A stretch of 8,053 nucleotides of DNA, taken from assembly GCA_041546305.1 (NCBI GenBank), contig JBFEWO010000125.1, positions 1 through 8,053 of the forward strand, written 5' to 3'. Each line of letters starts with the position of its first letter. The first letter of the stretch is position 1. Made by a program: the position numbers and the translations under genes. The notes under the pieces were generated by a model, which did no database searches, had not been told where the DNA came from, and saw only the letters and a program-made list of their open reading frames with translations. The DNA is from JBFEYJ01 sp041546305. GTDB taxonomy: Bacteria > Pseudomonadota > Gammaproteobacteria > Thiohalomonadales > Thiohalomonadaceae. Positions 1 through 5,945 of the stretch are shown here, piece by piece.

Positions 1-128
1 ACCCCTTAGCTGCTTGTCATGCGTTTTACCGGTGGATGTTTGACATAAGATAACTTGAGTGGCACTTTGCGGTTGGGATACCTGTTATTACCAGACATTA
101 TTATGACTCATGGAATCATTATCTAAAA

Positions 129-827
129 ATGAGCAGTTTTGTGAGAAAAATAATACTAATTATTGCTGCTATGTTTTTGGCGGGATGTGCCAGCGCACCC
201 ATGGCTCCCGAGGCTCGGGCGAAGATTCACAAGGTATCGATCAGCAAGGAGGTGATAGCGCCAAAGCCTTCGATATATACCCCATCCACCACCGCTGGTG
301 CAGTGGTTGGCGGCGCTATCGGAGCTGCCATCGCCAGCAGTGCTGATGATGGTTCAGATGGTGAAAAATACCTTCTTTCTAACCACATCGATATCAAAAA
401 GATTTTCAGACAAGACCTGATAAAAGAATTGAAAGCACGAAAGTTATTCACGGTGCGCAATTCTGGCAAGACAGATGCAACAATCGATATCGAGATCACC
501 AATTATGGATTCTGGCTCGGTGGCGAGTTCATGAATTTCGATGTCGTCAGGCCGACCTTGTATGTTCGTCTTCATGTAAAAGACCCCGCCGGTCAGGAAC
601 TCTGGAAGGGTTATGATTTTGTCGGAAATATGTCGCCCATGACGGATCCGGTGAGCATTGAAGAGGTGATGAAAAAACCAGCGCTTGCTGAAAAATCCCT
701 CAGACATGCATCCAAGTTGGTCGCTAAGTTACTGGTTGCCAATATGGAAGGGCGTGAAGTTCCTGAGACAGAAATCGCCGCAGTTAAGGTCAGTGGTTCA
801 GAACTGCTGTCTGCAGCGAAAAAATAG
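129..827 (+). CDS. Putative outer-membrane-type lipoprotein of unknown function
   Basis: A 232-residue protein with a lipoprotein signal: basic start (R6, K7), hydrophobic stretch at residues 8-18, and lipobox L-A-G-C with the lipid-bearing cysteine at C20. Residues +2 and +3 are Ala and Ser, so there is no Asp sorting signal for inner-membrane retention and outer-membrane placement is likely (inference). Residues 57-72 form a small Gly/Ala-rich hydrophobic segment resembling a glycine zipper. The rest looks like a soluble periplasmic domain with alternating strands (about 95-165) and a helical C-terminus (about 180-205). I do not recognise the family. The start has only a weak ribosome site; the lipobox supports this frame. 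A perfect TTGACA occurs at 40-45, but no good -10 follows at the usual distance. The gene appears monocistronic, with hairpins downstream. Confidence 0.8.
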   Translation: MSSFVRKIILIIAAMFLAGCASAPMAPEARAKIHKVSISKEVIAPKPSIYTPSTTAGAVVGGAIGAAIASSADDGSDGEKYLLSNHIDIKKIFRQDLIKELKARKLFTVRNSGKTDATIDIEITNYGFWLGGEFMNFDVVRPTLYVRLHVKDPAGQELWKGYDFVGNMSPMTDPVSIEEVMKKPALAEKSLRHASKLVAKLLVANMEGREVPETEIAAVKVSGSELLSAAKK

Positions 828-852
828 GGTTTTCTCTTTCACACGGCCTCTG

Positions 853-879
853 AGTGGGCTCACTTCCTGTGAGCCCACT
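853..879. terminator. Perfect 11-bp hairpin after the lipoprotein gene
   Basis: AGTGGGCTCAC (853-863) and GTGAGCCCACT (869-879) are exact inverted repeats around a 5-base loop, 25 bases past the stop codon. No T-run follows on either strand, so it may stabilise the 3' end or help termination rather than act as a classical intrinsic terminator. Confidence 0.5.
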
Positions 880-920
880 ACCCAATGGCCAATAAGCAAA
901 GCAGCACTTTTTCAGTATTA

Positions 921-938
921 AAAGGGGCAGTCCCCTTT
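921..938 (-). terminator. Probable terminator for the LysR gene
   Basis: AAAGGGG (921-927) and CCCCTTT (932-938) pair around a 4-base loop. Read on the minus strand, the hairpin lies 37 bases beyond the LysR stop and ends in CCCCTTTTAAT, a short U-rich tail. This suits a terminator for the minus-strand gene; it could also be read from the plus side. Confidence 0.45.
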
Positions 939-975
939 CCCTCATCCAGGTCTTAAAGCGCTCAGCATAACGCTC

Positions 976-1875
976 TCAACTGAGCACCGCATGATATGGG
1001 TCTTCACCGAACCATTCGCGCATGAAGCGCATCAGCGCCTGCACCCGCGGATTCAGCCTCAGGTCTCGATGACAGACACACCAGAACTCCAGGGTAGGCA
1101 GCGGCGACTGTGGCAGGATTCTGACCAGTTCCGGATAACTCTGGCCAATCCCCACATGGGTGGCACCGATGCCGGCCCCGCTGCGCATCAAGGCGATATG
1201 CAGCAGCATGTGGTCGGTGCGCAGCGGAAAGGCGTCCCGCTCCAGGCTGATACCCATTTCTGCGGCCGCCTCGATGAAGGTCGAGTCCTGGTCGAAGCCA
1301 ATGAGCGGATGCGCCATCAGTGCTTCGAGTGTCTCCGGCGTTCCATGCCGGTTCAGGTAATCGCGTGCAGCGAAAAAACCCAGTTCCAGATCGGGCAGCC
1401 TTGAAACCACCAGATCGGGCTGAGTAGGGCGAAACATCCGTAGTGCCACATCCGCCTCCCGCTTGTTGAGATTGCTGGCCTGGTTGGTGATCACCATCTC
1501 CAGTGACACTCCCGGATGACGCTCGCGAAAGGCGGCGAGCAGGGGCGGCAGCAGGTAATAGCCGACAATCTCGTTGGCGGTAATGCGCAGGTCCCCATCC
1601 AGCTCAGCCGACAGCCCGCTGACCAGGCGCGAGAAGTGTTCGGCCGATTCTCCCATGCGCATGGCCGCATCGACCAGTCCCTCGCCTTGCTCCGTCAGTA
1701 TCAAACCCTGTGGCGTACGCTCGAAGAGACTGAGACTGGTCTGCCGTTCCAGTTCGCGGATGTGACGACTGAGGGTGGGCTGCGAGGCCTCTAGCGCCCG
1801 CGCGGCAGCCGACACACTCCCCTGCTCTGCCACGGCGAGGAAGGTACGGATCAACTCCCAATCTATGTTATTCAT
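976..1875 (-). CDS. LysR-family transcriptional regulator
   Basis: A 299-residue protein, the usual LysR length. The N-terminal winged helix-turn-helix (about residues 5-63) has the family pattern: FLAVAEQGSVSAAARAL, then SQPTLSRHIRELE and LFERTPQGLILTEQG. The effector-binding domain (about 92-295) opens with G-D-L-R-I-T and contains the typical P-x-L-x-x-F-R-x-R-H-P-G-V segment near residues 111-123. The ORF can extend to a GTG at 1896, but GGGAGG lies 9 bases before the ATG at 1875, so that ATG is taken as the start. The gene diverges from the SDR enzyme at 1968 with a 92-base gap. By LysR precedent it probably controls that gene and itself. The inducer is unknown. Confidence 0.93.
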   Translation of the reverse strand: MNNIDWELIRTFLAVAEQGSVSAAARALEASQPTLSRHIRELERQTSLSLFERTPQGLILTEQGEGLVDAAMRMGESAEHFSRLVSGLSAELDGDLRITANEIVGYYLLPPLLAAFRERHPGVSLEMVITNQASNLNKREADVALRMFRPTQPDLVVSRLPDLELGFFAARDYLNRHGTPETLEALMAHPLIGFDQDSTFIEAAAEMGISLERDAFPLRTDHMLLHIALMRSGAGIGATHVGIGQSYPELVRILPQSPLPTLEFWCVCHRDLRLNPRVQALMRFMREWFGEDPYHAVLS

Positions 1876-1898
1876 TTGTGGATACCTCCCTGCCACAA

Positions 1899-1933
1899 AT
1901 AGTCATTCTCTATGCCTCAGTGTATGACCATAC
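1899..1933. promoter_or_regulatory. Candidate LysR operator in the divergent promoter gap
   Basis: ATAG-N7-CTAT at 1899-1913 is an inverted repeat that keeps the LysR T-N11-A rule (T1900, A1912). A second dyad, GTATG-AC-CATAC, sits at 1922-1933, about two helical turns further and towards the enzyme gene. This resembles the recognition-site plus activation-site layout of LysR promoters. I could not identify convincing -35/-10 boxes. Binding by the adjacent regulator is inference. Confidence 0.5.
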
Positions 1934-1967
1934 TCCTTTCATCGGCAACCACGAAGGGGAGGAACAG

Positions 1968-2912
1968 ATGATAAAACAGGCACTGGTGATCGGTGCCACC
2001 GGCAGCTTCGGTGGACATGTGGCAGCGGCCCTGCGCGACGACGGTTGGCAGGTTAAGGCGCTGATGCGCCACCCTGAGAAAGTGCCATTGATGTGCCAGG
2101 GACTGGAGATCGTGCAGGGCGACGCCCGGCAGATTGACGACGTTCGGCGCGCCGCGGCCGGGGTGGAGGTGATCGTCTACGGCGCCAATATCCCCTACCA
2201 ACACTGGCACCGCGAAGCACTGCCCCTGCTGGAGACGACGGTGGAGCTGGCCGAGGAGCTGGGCCTCACCCTGGTGTTCCCGGGTAATGTCTATGGCTAT
2301 GACCCGGCTGATGGACCTGAATTCGACGAGGAGGCGCCGTTTCGGCCGGTCAGCCGCAAGGGGGTGATCCGCGAGCGCATGGAACGGCGACTGCTGCAGG
2401 CAAGCAACCGCGGTGCGCAAATCCTGCTAATTCGCGCCGGCGACTTTATTGGCGCTCATGCCGGCAGCAGCTGGATGCAGGTCCTGACCAAAACGACCAA
2501 CCGCGGCTATCGCCTCCTGCGCCCCGGGCCGGCTGACCTGGTGCATACCTGGGCCAACCTGCCGGACCTCGCCCGCGCGGTCAGCCTCCTTTTAAGGCGT
2601 CGCGATCAACTGCCGGCCTATGCACCGTTTCACTTCGAGGGCTATCGGGTGACATTCAACGAGCTCATCGAAGCAATGGAGGCCAGAAGCGGTAGAGTGG
2701 TGAAGGTGAAGCCGTTCCCGTGGTGGGCGCTAAACCTGCTTGCACCGGTGGTTCCCTTCCTGCGAGAACTACGGGAGATGCGCTACCTGTGGCAACAGGA
2801 GGTCACCCTCGACGGCACCCGACTGCGCGAGTCGCTGGGCGGCGAGATACCCTGGACTCCGCTACCAGAAGCGCTGCTGGCGGCTGGCATCATCCAGGCC
2901 AGTGAAAATTGA
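1968..2912 (+). CDS. NAD(P)-binding SDR / NAD-dependent epimerase-like protein
   Basis: A 314-residue Rossmann-fold protein. Residues 5-15 form the first strand and the G-A-T-G-S-F-G nucleotide loop (G9-x-x-G12-x-x-G15). A second strand ending in R34 suggests NADP preference (inference). G-D-A at 51-53 and the strand before Y71-G-A-N are typical of extended or atypical SDRs. The region where the catalytic Tyr is expected reads F-P-G-N-V-Y-G-Y (104-111), without a clear Y-x-x-x-K, so substrate and activity cannot be assigned; reductase, epimerase and NmrA-like roles all remain possible. A GTG at 1878 is in frame, but GGGGAGGA just before the ATG at 1968 decides the start. It is divergent from the LysR gene, probably its regulator. 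Confidence 0.87.
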   Translation: MIKQALVIGATGSFGGHVAAALRDDGWQVKALMRHPEKVPLMCQGLEIVQGDARQIDDVRRAAAGVEVIVYGANIPYQHWHREALPLLETTVELAEELGLTLVFPGNVYGYDPADGPEFDEEAPFRPVSRKGVIRERMERRLLQASNRGAQILLIRAGDFIGAHAGSSWMQVLTKTTNRGYRLLRPGPADLVHTWANLPDLARAVSLLLRRRDQLPAYAPFHFEGYRVTFNELIEAMEARSGRVVKVKPFPWWALNLLAPVVPFLRELREMRYLWQQEVTLDGTRLRESLGGEIPWTPLPEALLAAGIIQASEN

Positions 2913-2913
2913 T

Positions 2914-2966
2914 AGGGGTCGGTGACAACGGATACTCATTATCACTTCCCGTTGTCACCACCCCCT
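2914..2966. terminator. Hairpin between convergent genes, likely bidirectional terminator
   Basis: GGTGACAACGG (2921-2931) pairs perfectly with CCGTTGTCACC (2949-2959) around a 17-base loop. Flanking AGGGGT (2914-2919) can extend the stem with the ACCCCC tract from 2960, with a bulge. It lies between the stop of the SDR gene (plus) and the stop of the 62-codon gene (minus). A TTT follows on the plus strand; an AATTTTC tail follows on the minus strand. Confidence 0.6.
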
Positions 2967-2976
2967 TTCGTTAACC

Positions 2977-3165
2977 CTAGGCGGGTAAGCAGTTTGGACA
3001 TTTGGACACTCTTACATAGCGGTCCATGACTTCTTTCACTGGCGCCTGGGCATATGACCCGACGTAATGCATGGTCTCTTCCGCCGGCAAGGATGGGCAG
3101 GTTGATGAATGAACAAGATGCTCGCCAGCTTCGTTTGTGCCTTTCTCAACGTAGAACAGTGCCAT
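2977..3165 (-). CDS. Small Cys/His protein, possible zinc or metal binding, function unknown
   Basis: A 62-residue protein with H16, H19, C23 and a C-terminal C56-P-N-C59 knuckle. The spacing (H-x2-H-x3-C-P and C-x2-C) would suit one metal site or a redox pair. The middle (about 39-53) looks helical. There is no signal peptide, so it is probably cytoplasmic. The start is the ATG at 3165: GAGGAG lies 8 bases upstream. An ATG two codons earlier (3171) is too close to that site, and the frame stays open to 3285 without a better start. The layout reminds me of small uncharacterised bacterial proteins with His-Cys-Pro near the front and a Cys pair at the end, but I cannot name a family. Good ribosome site and conserved-looking metal ligands support it as real. 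Confidence 0.65.
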   Translation of the reverse strand: MALFYVEKGTNEAGEHLVHSSTCPSLPAEETMHYVGSYAQAPVKEVMDRYVRVSKCPNCLPA

Positions 3166-3222
3166 AACCATATCTCCTCGTAGTGTGAAGGACGCTGAAA
3201 GCCACCACGACGATGTAAGCTT

Positions 3223-3287
3223 GAGTGAAATTGTCGGACATCTGATCTTTGTCGGGTGTTTCCGTGTCAAACCCGACAAAATCACTC
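3223..3287 (-). promoter_or_regulatory. Mutually exclusive stems upstream of the small Cys/His gene
   Basis: TTTGTCGGGT (3248-3257) pairs perfectly with ACCCGACAAA (3271-3280). The same right arm, extended (3273-3287), also pairs with 3223-3237 at 13 of 15 positions (two A-A mismatches). The two stems share 3273-3280 and cannot coexist. In the minus-strand transcript this lies about 58 bases before the ATG. It may be a leader RNA switch; alternatively the three TGTCGG/CCGACA copies are protein-binding half-sites. Confidence 0.4.
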
Positions 3288-3443
3288 TGAATTACGCTCG
3301 TTATCGTGGTCTATAGCACTGGGGCAAAACTTATACCTGAAAACTATTGGGGAAATGCCAGTAATGATGAGTGACGTAGCTATACAAGGAGACCAATAAG
3401 GGGAGACGAAAGGGTTAACCGCTGTCGCAATGACACTCATTTT

Positions 3444-3507
3444 GAGATAACACATCAATCGCCATTATCCCTTACAGGGTCCTTTGTGTTACCCTCGTCG
3501 GCCCTGT
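3444..3507 (+). promoter_or_regulatory. First hairpin region of the methyltransferase leader
   Basis: TAACACA (3448-3454) pairs with TGTGTTA (3485-3491), enclosing a small CCCT-TAC-AGGG hairpin (3469-3479). Alternatively ACAGGGTC (3474-3481) can pair with GGCCCTGT (3500-3507), eight pairs with one G-U, which breaks the inner hairpin and topologically conflicts with the outer stem. No promoter upstream could be assigned confidently, so whether this is transcribed with the methyltransferase is inference. Confidence 0.35.
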
Positions 3508-3509
3508 CC

Positions 3510-3580
3510 AATTGCCACAGAAAAGGAGGTGCTCAATGTTCGCTCAACATGCAATCCATACCTCTGTTTCAGTGGCAATT
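3510..3580 (+). promoter_or_regulatory. Long imperfect hairpin burying a ribosome binding site
   Basis: The 21 bases at 3510-3530 align without gaps to the complement of 3560-3580: 18 Watson-Crick pairs, one G-U (3525/3565) and two mismatches (3519/3571, 3524/3566). The left arm contains AAAAGGAGGT, the ribosome site of the 19-codon ORF at 3536; the right arm lies inside that ORF. The 29-base loop itself holds ATGTT (3536-3540) against AACAT (3546-3550), which includes the start codon. Folded, the RNA would hide both ribosome site and start. Confidence 0.5.
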
Positions 3581-3595
3581 CTCGCGATGATCTAA
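3536..3595 (+). CDS. Putative 19-residue leader peptide upstream of the methyltransferase
   Basis: ATG at 3536 is preceded by a near-ideal AGGAGG ending six bases upstream, the strongest ribosome site in the window, and runs to TAA at 3593-3595. The product is M-F-A-Q-H-A-I-H-T-S-V-S-V-A-I-L-A-M-I, with a hydrophobic C-terminal half. It ends 56 bases before the methyltransferase ATG. There is no run of one amino acid as in amino-acid attenuators. It lies inside the 3510-3580 hairpin, and its last codons carry TGATC (3588-3592), which could compete for the hairpin over the methyltransferase start. A regulatory leader is the natural reading; a tiny membrane peptide or chance ORF remains possible. 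Confidence 0.4.
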   Translation: MFAQHAIHTSVSVAILAMI

Positions 3596-3613
3596 CGATT
3601 ACCCGCCTTTATT

Positions 3614-3651
3614 GTCGCTGATCCGTTTTTCCCTAGTTTCAGGATCACGAC
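3614..3651 (+). promoter_or_regulatory. Hairpin over the methyltransferase ribosome site
   Basis: GTCG-C-TGATCC (3614-3624) pairs with GGATCA-CGAC (3642-3651): ten pairs with one bulged C, loop 3625-3641. The right arm carries AGGATC, the likely ribosome site, and abuts the ATG at 3652. Such a stem would lower translation unless opened. TGATC at 3588-3592 could pair with GATCA (3643-3647) instead. Confidence 0.4.
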
Positions 3652-4491
3652 ATGTTTGAAAAACTTAAGCTGATTAATCAGCGACCCGACGTATGGTCGC
3701 GTTATACGGCTGCACAGCTCTGGACCGACGAACACACCTCAGAGCAGATGCTGCAGCTTCATCTCAACCCTGATGTCAATATGGCCTCACGCCGTACCGA
3801 GTTCATCGACCGCTCTGTGGCGTGGATGAAAGACAGGTTCGATATCGGAACCGAAACAAAGATCGGTGACTTCGGTTGTGGGCCAGGACTCTACACCAGC
3901 CGTTTTGCCGAGCTTGGTGCGGATGTCACCGGTGTCGACTTCTCGAAACGCTCTATCGGCTATGCCCGGGCACAGGCTGAAAAGGCATCGCTGTCGATTA
4001 ACTACATCAACCAGGACTACCTTCAGTTCGAGAGCGATACCCAGTTCAACCTCGTTACCCTGCTGATGTGTGACTTCTGTGCACTGAACCCGCAGCAGCG
4101 CGCGAAACTGCTGGAGAAGTTCCATGCGTTGCTGGATAACGATGGCCATGTGGTATTCGACGTCTACAGCCTGGCAGGCTTTGCTCAGCGTGAAGAGGTC
4201 GCCCAGTATGCCCACAATCTGCTCAACGGTTTCTGGGCGGCTAAGGAGTACTACGGCTTTTTGAACACCTTCCTCTACGACGAAGAGCGCGTCGCGCTCG
4301 ACAAGTACGTGCTCGTTACCAAAGCACGAGAGTGGGAGGTCTACAACTGGCTGCAATACTTCAGTCCGGAGGCACTGCGCAAGGAAGTCGAACTGGCTGG
4401 TTTCACTATCGCCGACATCTACGCCGATGTCGCTGGTGGTGAATATGATGAAGCCAAGAGTGAGTTCGCGATTGTACTAAAGAAGCAGTAG
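3652..4491 (+). CDS. Class I SAM-dependent methyltransferase
   Basis: A 279-residue Rossmann-type methyltransferase. Motif I is I-G-D-F-G-C-G-P-G-L (residues 71-80), the SAM-binding glycine loop. The acidic residue ending the second strand is D96 in V-T-G-V-D, and N120-Q-D122 fits the adenine-contacting position. Residues 133-143 hold the motif IV strand, and the strand before D170-V-Y is typical of post-motif III. The N-terminal 60 residues are helical, and the insert at about 178-245 (Trp/Tyr rich) probably forms the substrate lid. The acceptor substrate cannot be told; a small molecule is likely from the fold. The start is the only ATG near AGGA (3641-3644), spaced seven bases. The gene stands alone, preceded by a structured leader and followed by a stable hairpin. 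Confidence 0.9.
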   Translation: MFEKLKLINQRPDVWSRYTAAQLWTDEHTSEQMLQLHLNPDVNMASRRTEFIDRSVAWMKDRFDIGTETKIGDFGCGPGLYTSRFAELGADVTGVDFSKRSIGYARAQAEKASLSINYINQDYLQFESDTQFNLVTLLMCDFCALNPQQRAKLLEKFHALLDNDGHVVFDVYSLAGFAQREEVAQYAHNLLNGFWAAKEYYGFLNTFLYDEERVALDKYVLVTKAREWEVYNWLQYFSPEALRKEVELAGFTIADIYADVAGGEYDEAKSEFAIVLKKQ

Positions 4492-4498
4492 CATCAAT

Positions 4499-4526
4499 GG
4501 GTGGGCTGTCATCAGACAGTCCACCC
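4499..4526 (+). terminator. Stable 12-bp hairpin after the methyltransferase
   Basis: GGGTGGGCTGTC (4499-4510), loop ATCA, then GACAGTCCACCC (4515-4526): twelve pairs with one G-U, starting eight bases after the stop. No T-run follows, so it is either a U-less terminator or a 3'-end stabiliser. Confidence 0.55.
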
Positions 4527-4657
4527 TCACACCCCAAGGTTGCAGGGGCGCTTTTCTAAGTCACACCGGCCAAATGCAGTTACGCCGTTCGTAAACAAGG
4601 TATTTATTGGCAGCCCCTTGCATACTGTGTTCAACACGCTGCTACTTTTGTTAAGGT

Positions 4658-4981
4658 ATGCAATCGACACCGGCTTTACACACTCTTATCATGGAAGAGA
4701 ACCATCACACTTTCTGCCAAACCATATACCCCTTCCGGCCCCAATCAACAGGCCCGACCCTAATTGCAGAAGTCATCTTGAAGGCCATCCTGGGAATTAT
4801 TGTCTATGGTGGCATTCCGACCGGACTAATCGTTCTTATCATACCCCTACTCGGCATCCTGAGCAGAGAGGTGATGGGCTTATTACTCGCCTGCGTCTTG
4901 GCTGCTGCAGTTACTATTGCTATTTCTAAGAAAATTGTTACCTGTTATGACAAATCCCTGGGGGCATGCCAGAAGGATTAA
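4658..4981 (+). CDS. Hypothetical small membrane protein
   Basis: A 107-residue ORF whose residues about 35-92 are strongly hydrophobic, compatible with two membrane segments (about 35-67, broken by G-G-I-P, and 73-90) separated by a short R-E turn, ending in K-K and a polar tail with two Cys. No family is recognised. Translation signals are poor: AAGG sits almost against the ATG at 4658, and the alternative ATG at 4691 also lacks a ribosome site. The hydrophobic pattern and lack of a competing ORF argue for a real gene, the weak start against. A 5-bp dyad with a following T-rich stretch lies just downstream. Confidence 0.42.
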   Translation: MQSTPALHTLIMEENHHTFCQTIYPFRPQSTGPTLIAEVILKAILGIIVYGGIPTGLIVLIIPLLGILSREVMGLLLACVLAAAVTIAISKKIVTCYDKSLGACQKD

Positions 4982-4988
4982 ATTTCAA

Positions 4989-5016
4989 CCAATTGTAACT
5001 ATTGGCGTTTATTTTA
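4989..5016 (+). terminator. Weak terminator-like dyad
   Basis: CCAAT (4989-4993) and ATTGG (5001-5005) pair around a 7-base loop and are followed by CGTTTATTTT. The T-rich tail suits intrinsic termination for the small membrane protein gene, but the stem is short and AT-rich. Confidence 0.3.
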
Positions 5017-5113
5017 ATCCATCCGTCCCCTTTTCACTCGTCAAATGCCGTTTCATCTGTTTTGCGATAGAGTAAGCTGTCTCTGCTCCATCCGATTACC
5101 TCTGATCTTGGTA

Positions 5114-5144
5114 TTGCTCTTCTTTGATCAAATCTGGGTATACT
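5114..5144 (+). promoter_or_regulatory. Possible promoter of the AraC gene
   Basis: TATACT at 5139-5144 is a good -10 match about 45 bases before the AraC start. The best -35 is TTGCTC (5114-5119) with a long 19-base spacer, so strength and assignment are doubtful; an activator-dependent promoter is possible. Confidence 0.3.
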
Positions 5145-5189
5145 CTCTAAGCACCCGTTTGCAGCGGTTTTTCACTAAAGATTCTACCA

Positions 5190-5945
5190 ATGAAAAAACC
5201 TAAAGTTTGGGTATCACCCGGCATCGTCGTCATTTATGGTGCAGCCTTAGATGTCGAAGAGCATAAACATAACGCCATCCAAATCGTATGGTCTGATTCT
5301 GAATGCACCTTGAAAGTGGGGAATTATCACGCCATATCCCCTTGCGTGATTGGCGCACGGGTTAGTCATAAATTGGCCATGCAATCTGGATTGATAGTTT
5401 TGATTGAGCCACAGTCTAATTTGGGTGATGCTCTCTCTGCTTTTTTGCAGGGGAAGGATTGTTTGACAATAGAGGCTTTGCCCTCATTAACCATGGCGGA
5501 GAATAACGCCTATCTGTCATCTGGTTTTCCCGCAGAGCTATTGCTTCCTTTATGGGACATTTTAAAGCTGAAATGGAATGGGACAACCGAGCACCGCAGG
5601 TCACGCCATCTGGATCATCGCATTGCCTTATTGCAGACAAAGCTGTATACCTGCTTCAGCAGTGAACGTATGAACACTAATCGCTGGAAAGCCTCTGAGG
5701 TTGCGCATGATCTGTCACTTTCAGAGGGCCGATTCTTGCACCTATTTCGCCAGGAAATGGGAATTTCCTGGCGCCCTTACTTGCTTTGGAGGCGTTTGCT
5801 ATTCGCTCTTGCATTATTAAATAAGGGGCACAGGGCAACTGACGCAGCAGAGCTCTCCGGCTTTTCCGACACCGCGCATTTAAGTCGGACTTTTCGAGCC
5901 ACGTTTGGTCTGTCAATTCGACAAGCTGTGTCGATTTTCCGTTAG
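5190..5945 (+). CDS. AraC-family transcriptional regulator
   Basis: A 251-residue protein. The C-terminal third (about 145-250) is the double helix-turn-helix DNA-binding domain: the first unit around W166-K-A-S-E-V-A-H-D-L-S-L-S with F-R-Q-E-M-G-I at 186-192, and the second around A-A-E-L-S-G-F-S-D-T-A-H-L-S-R-T-F-R (219-236), closing with F-G-L-S. These match the AraC signature well. The N-terminal part (1-125) looks like a small beta-rich, cupin-like sensor with H25 and H27; it is short for the family and its ligand is unknown. ATG at 5190 has only a weak ribosome site. The gene is visibly more AT-rich than the LysR and SDR genes and has no close neighbour on the same strand, so its target cannot be inferred and separate acquisition is possible. 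Confidence 0.88.
   Translation: MKKPKVWVSPGIVVIYGAALDVEEHKHNAIQIVWSDSECTLKVGNYHAISPCVIGARVSHKLAMQSGLIVLIEPQSNLGDALSAFLQGKDCLTIEALPSLTMAENNAYLSSGFPAELLLPLWDILKLKWNGTTEHRRSRHLDHRIALLQTKLYTCFSSERMNTNRWKASEVAHDLSLSEGRFLHLFRQEMGISWRPYLLWRRLLFALALLNKGHRATDAAELSGFSDTAHLSRTFRATFGLSIRQAVSIFR

Noticed and set aside
110..346. ORF overlapping the start of the first lipoprotein gene in another frame
   Set aside because: No family features; the lipobox and full-length domain are in the 129-827 frame.
1876..1967. GTG-initiated extensions of the LysR gene (to 1896) and SDR gene (to 1878)
   Set aside because: Both would overlap each other and the operator dyads; strong ribosome sites precede the internal ATGs at 1875 and 1968.
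2914..3000. Integron attC site at the hairpin and GTTAACCCTAGGCGGG sequence
   Set aside because: No pair of RYYYAAC/GTTRRRY core sites at the right spacing, no integrase; a terminator explains the hairpin.
4501..4929. 142-codon ORF after the methyltransferase
   Set aside because: It begins with GTG inside the hairpin, lacks a ribosome site, is rich in His/Pro/Arg without a fold pattern, and overlaps the more plausible hydrophobic ORF.
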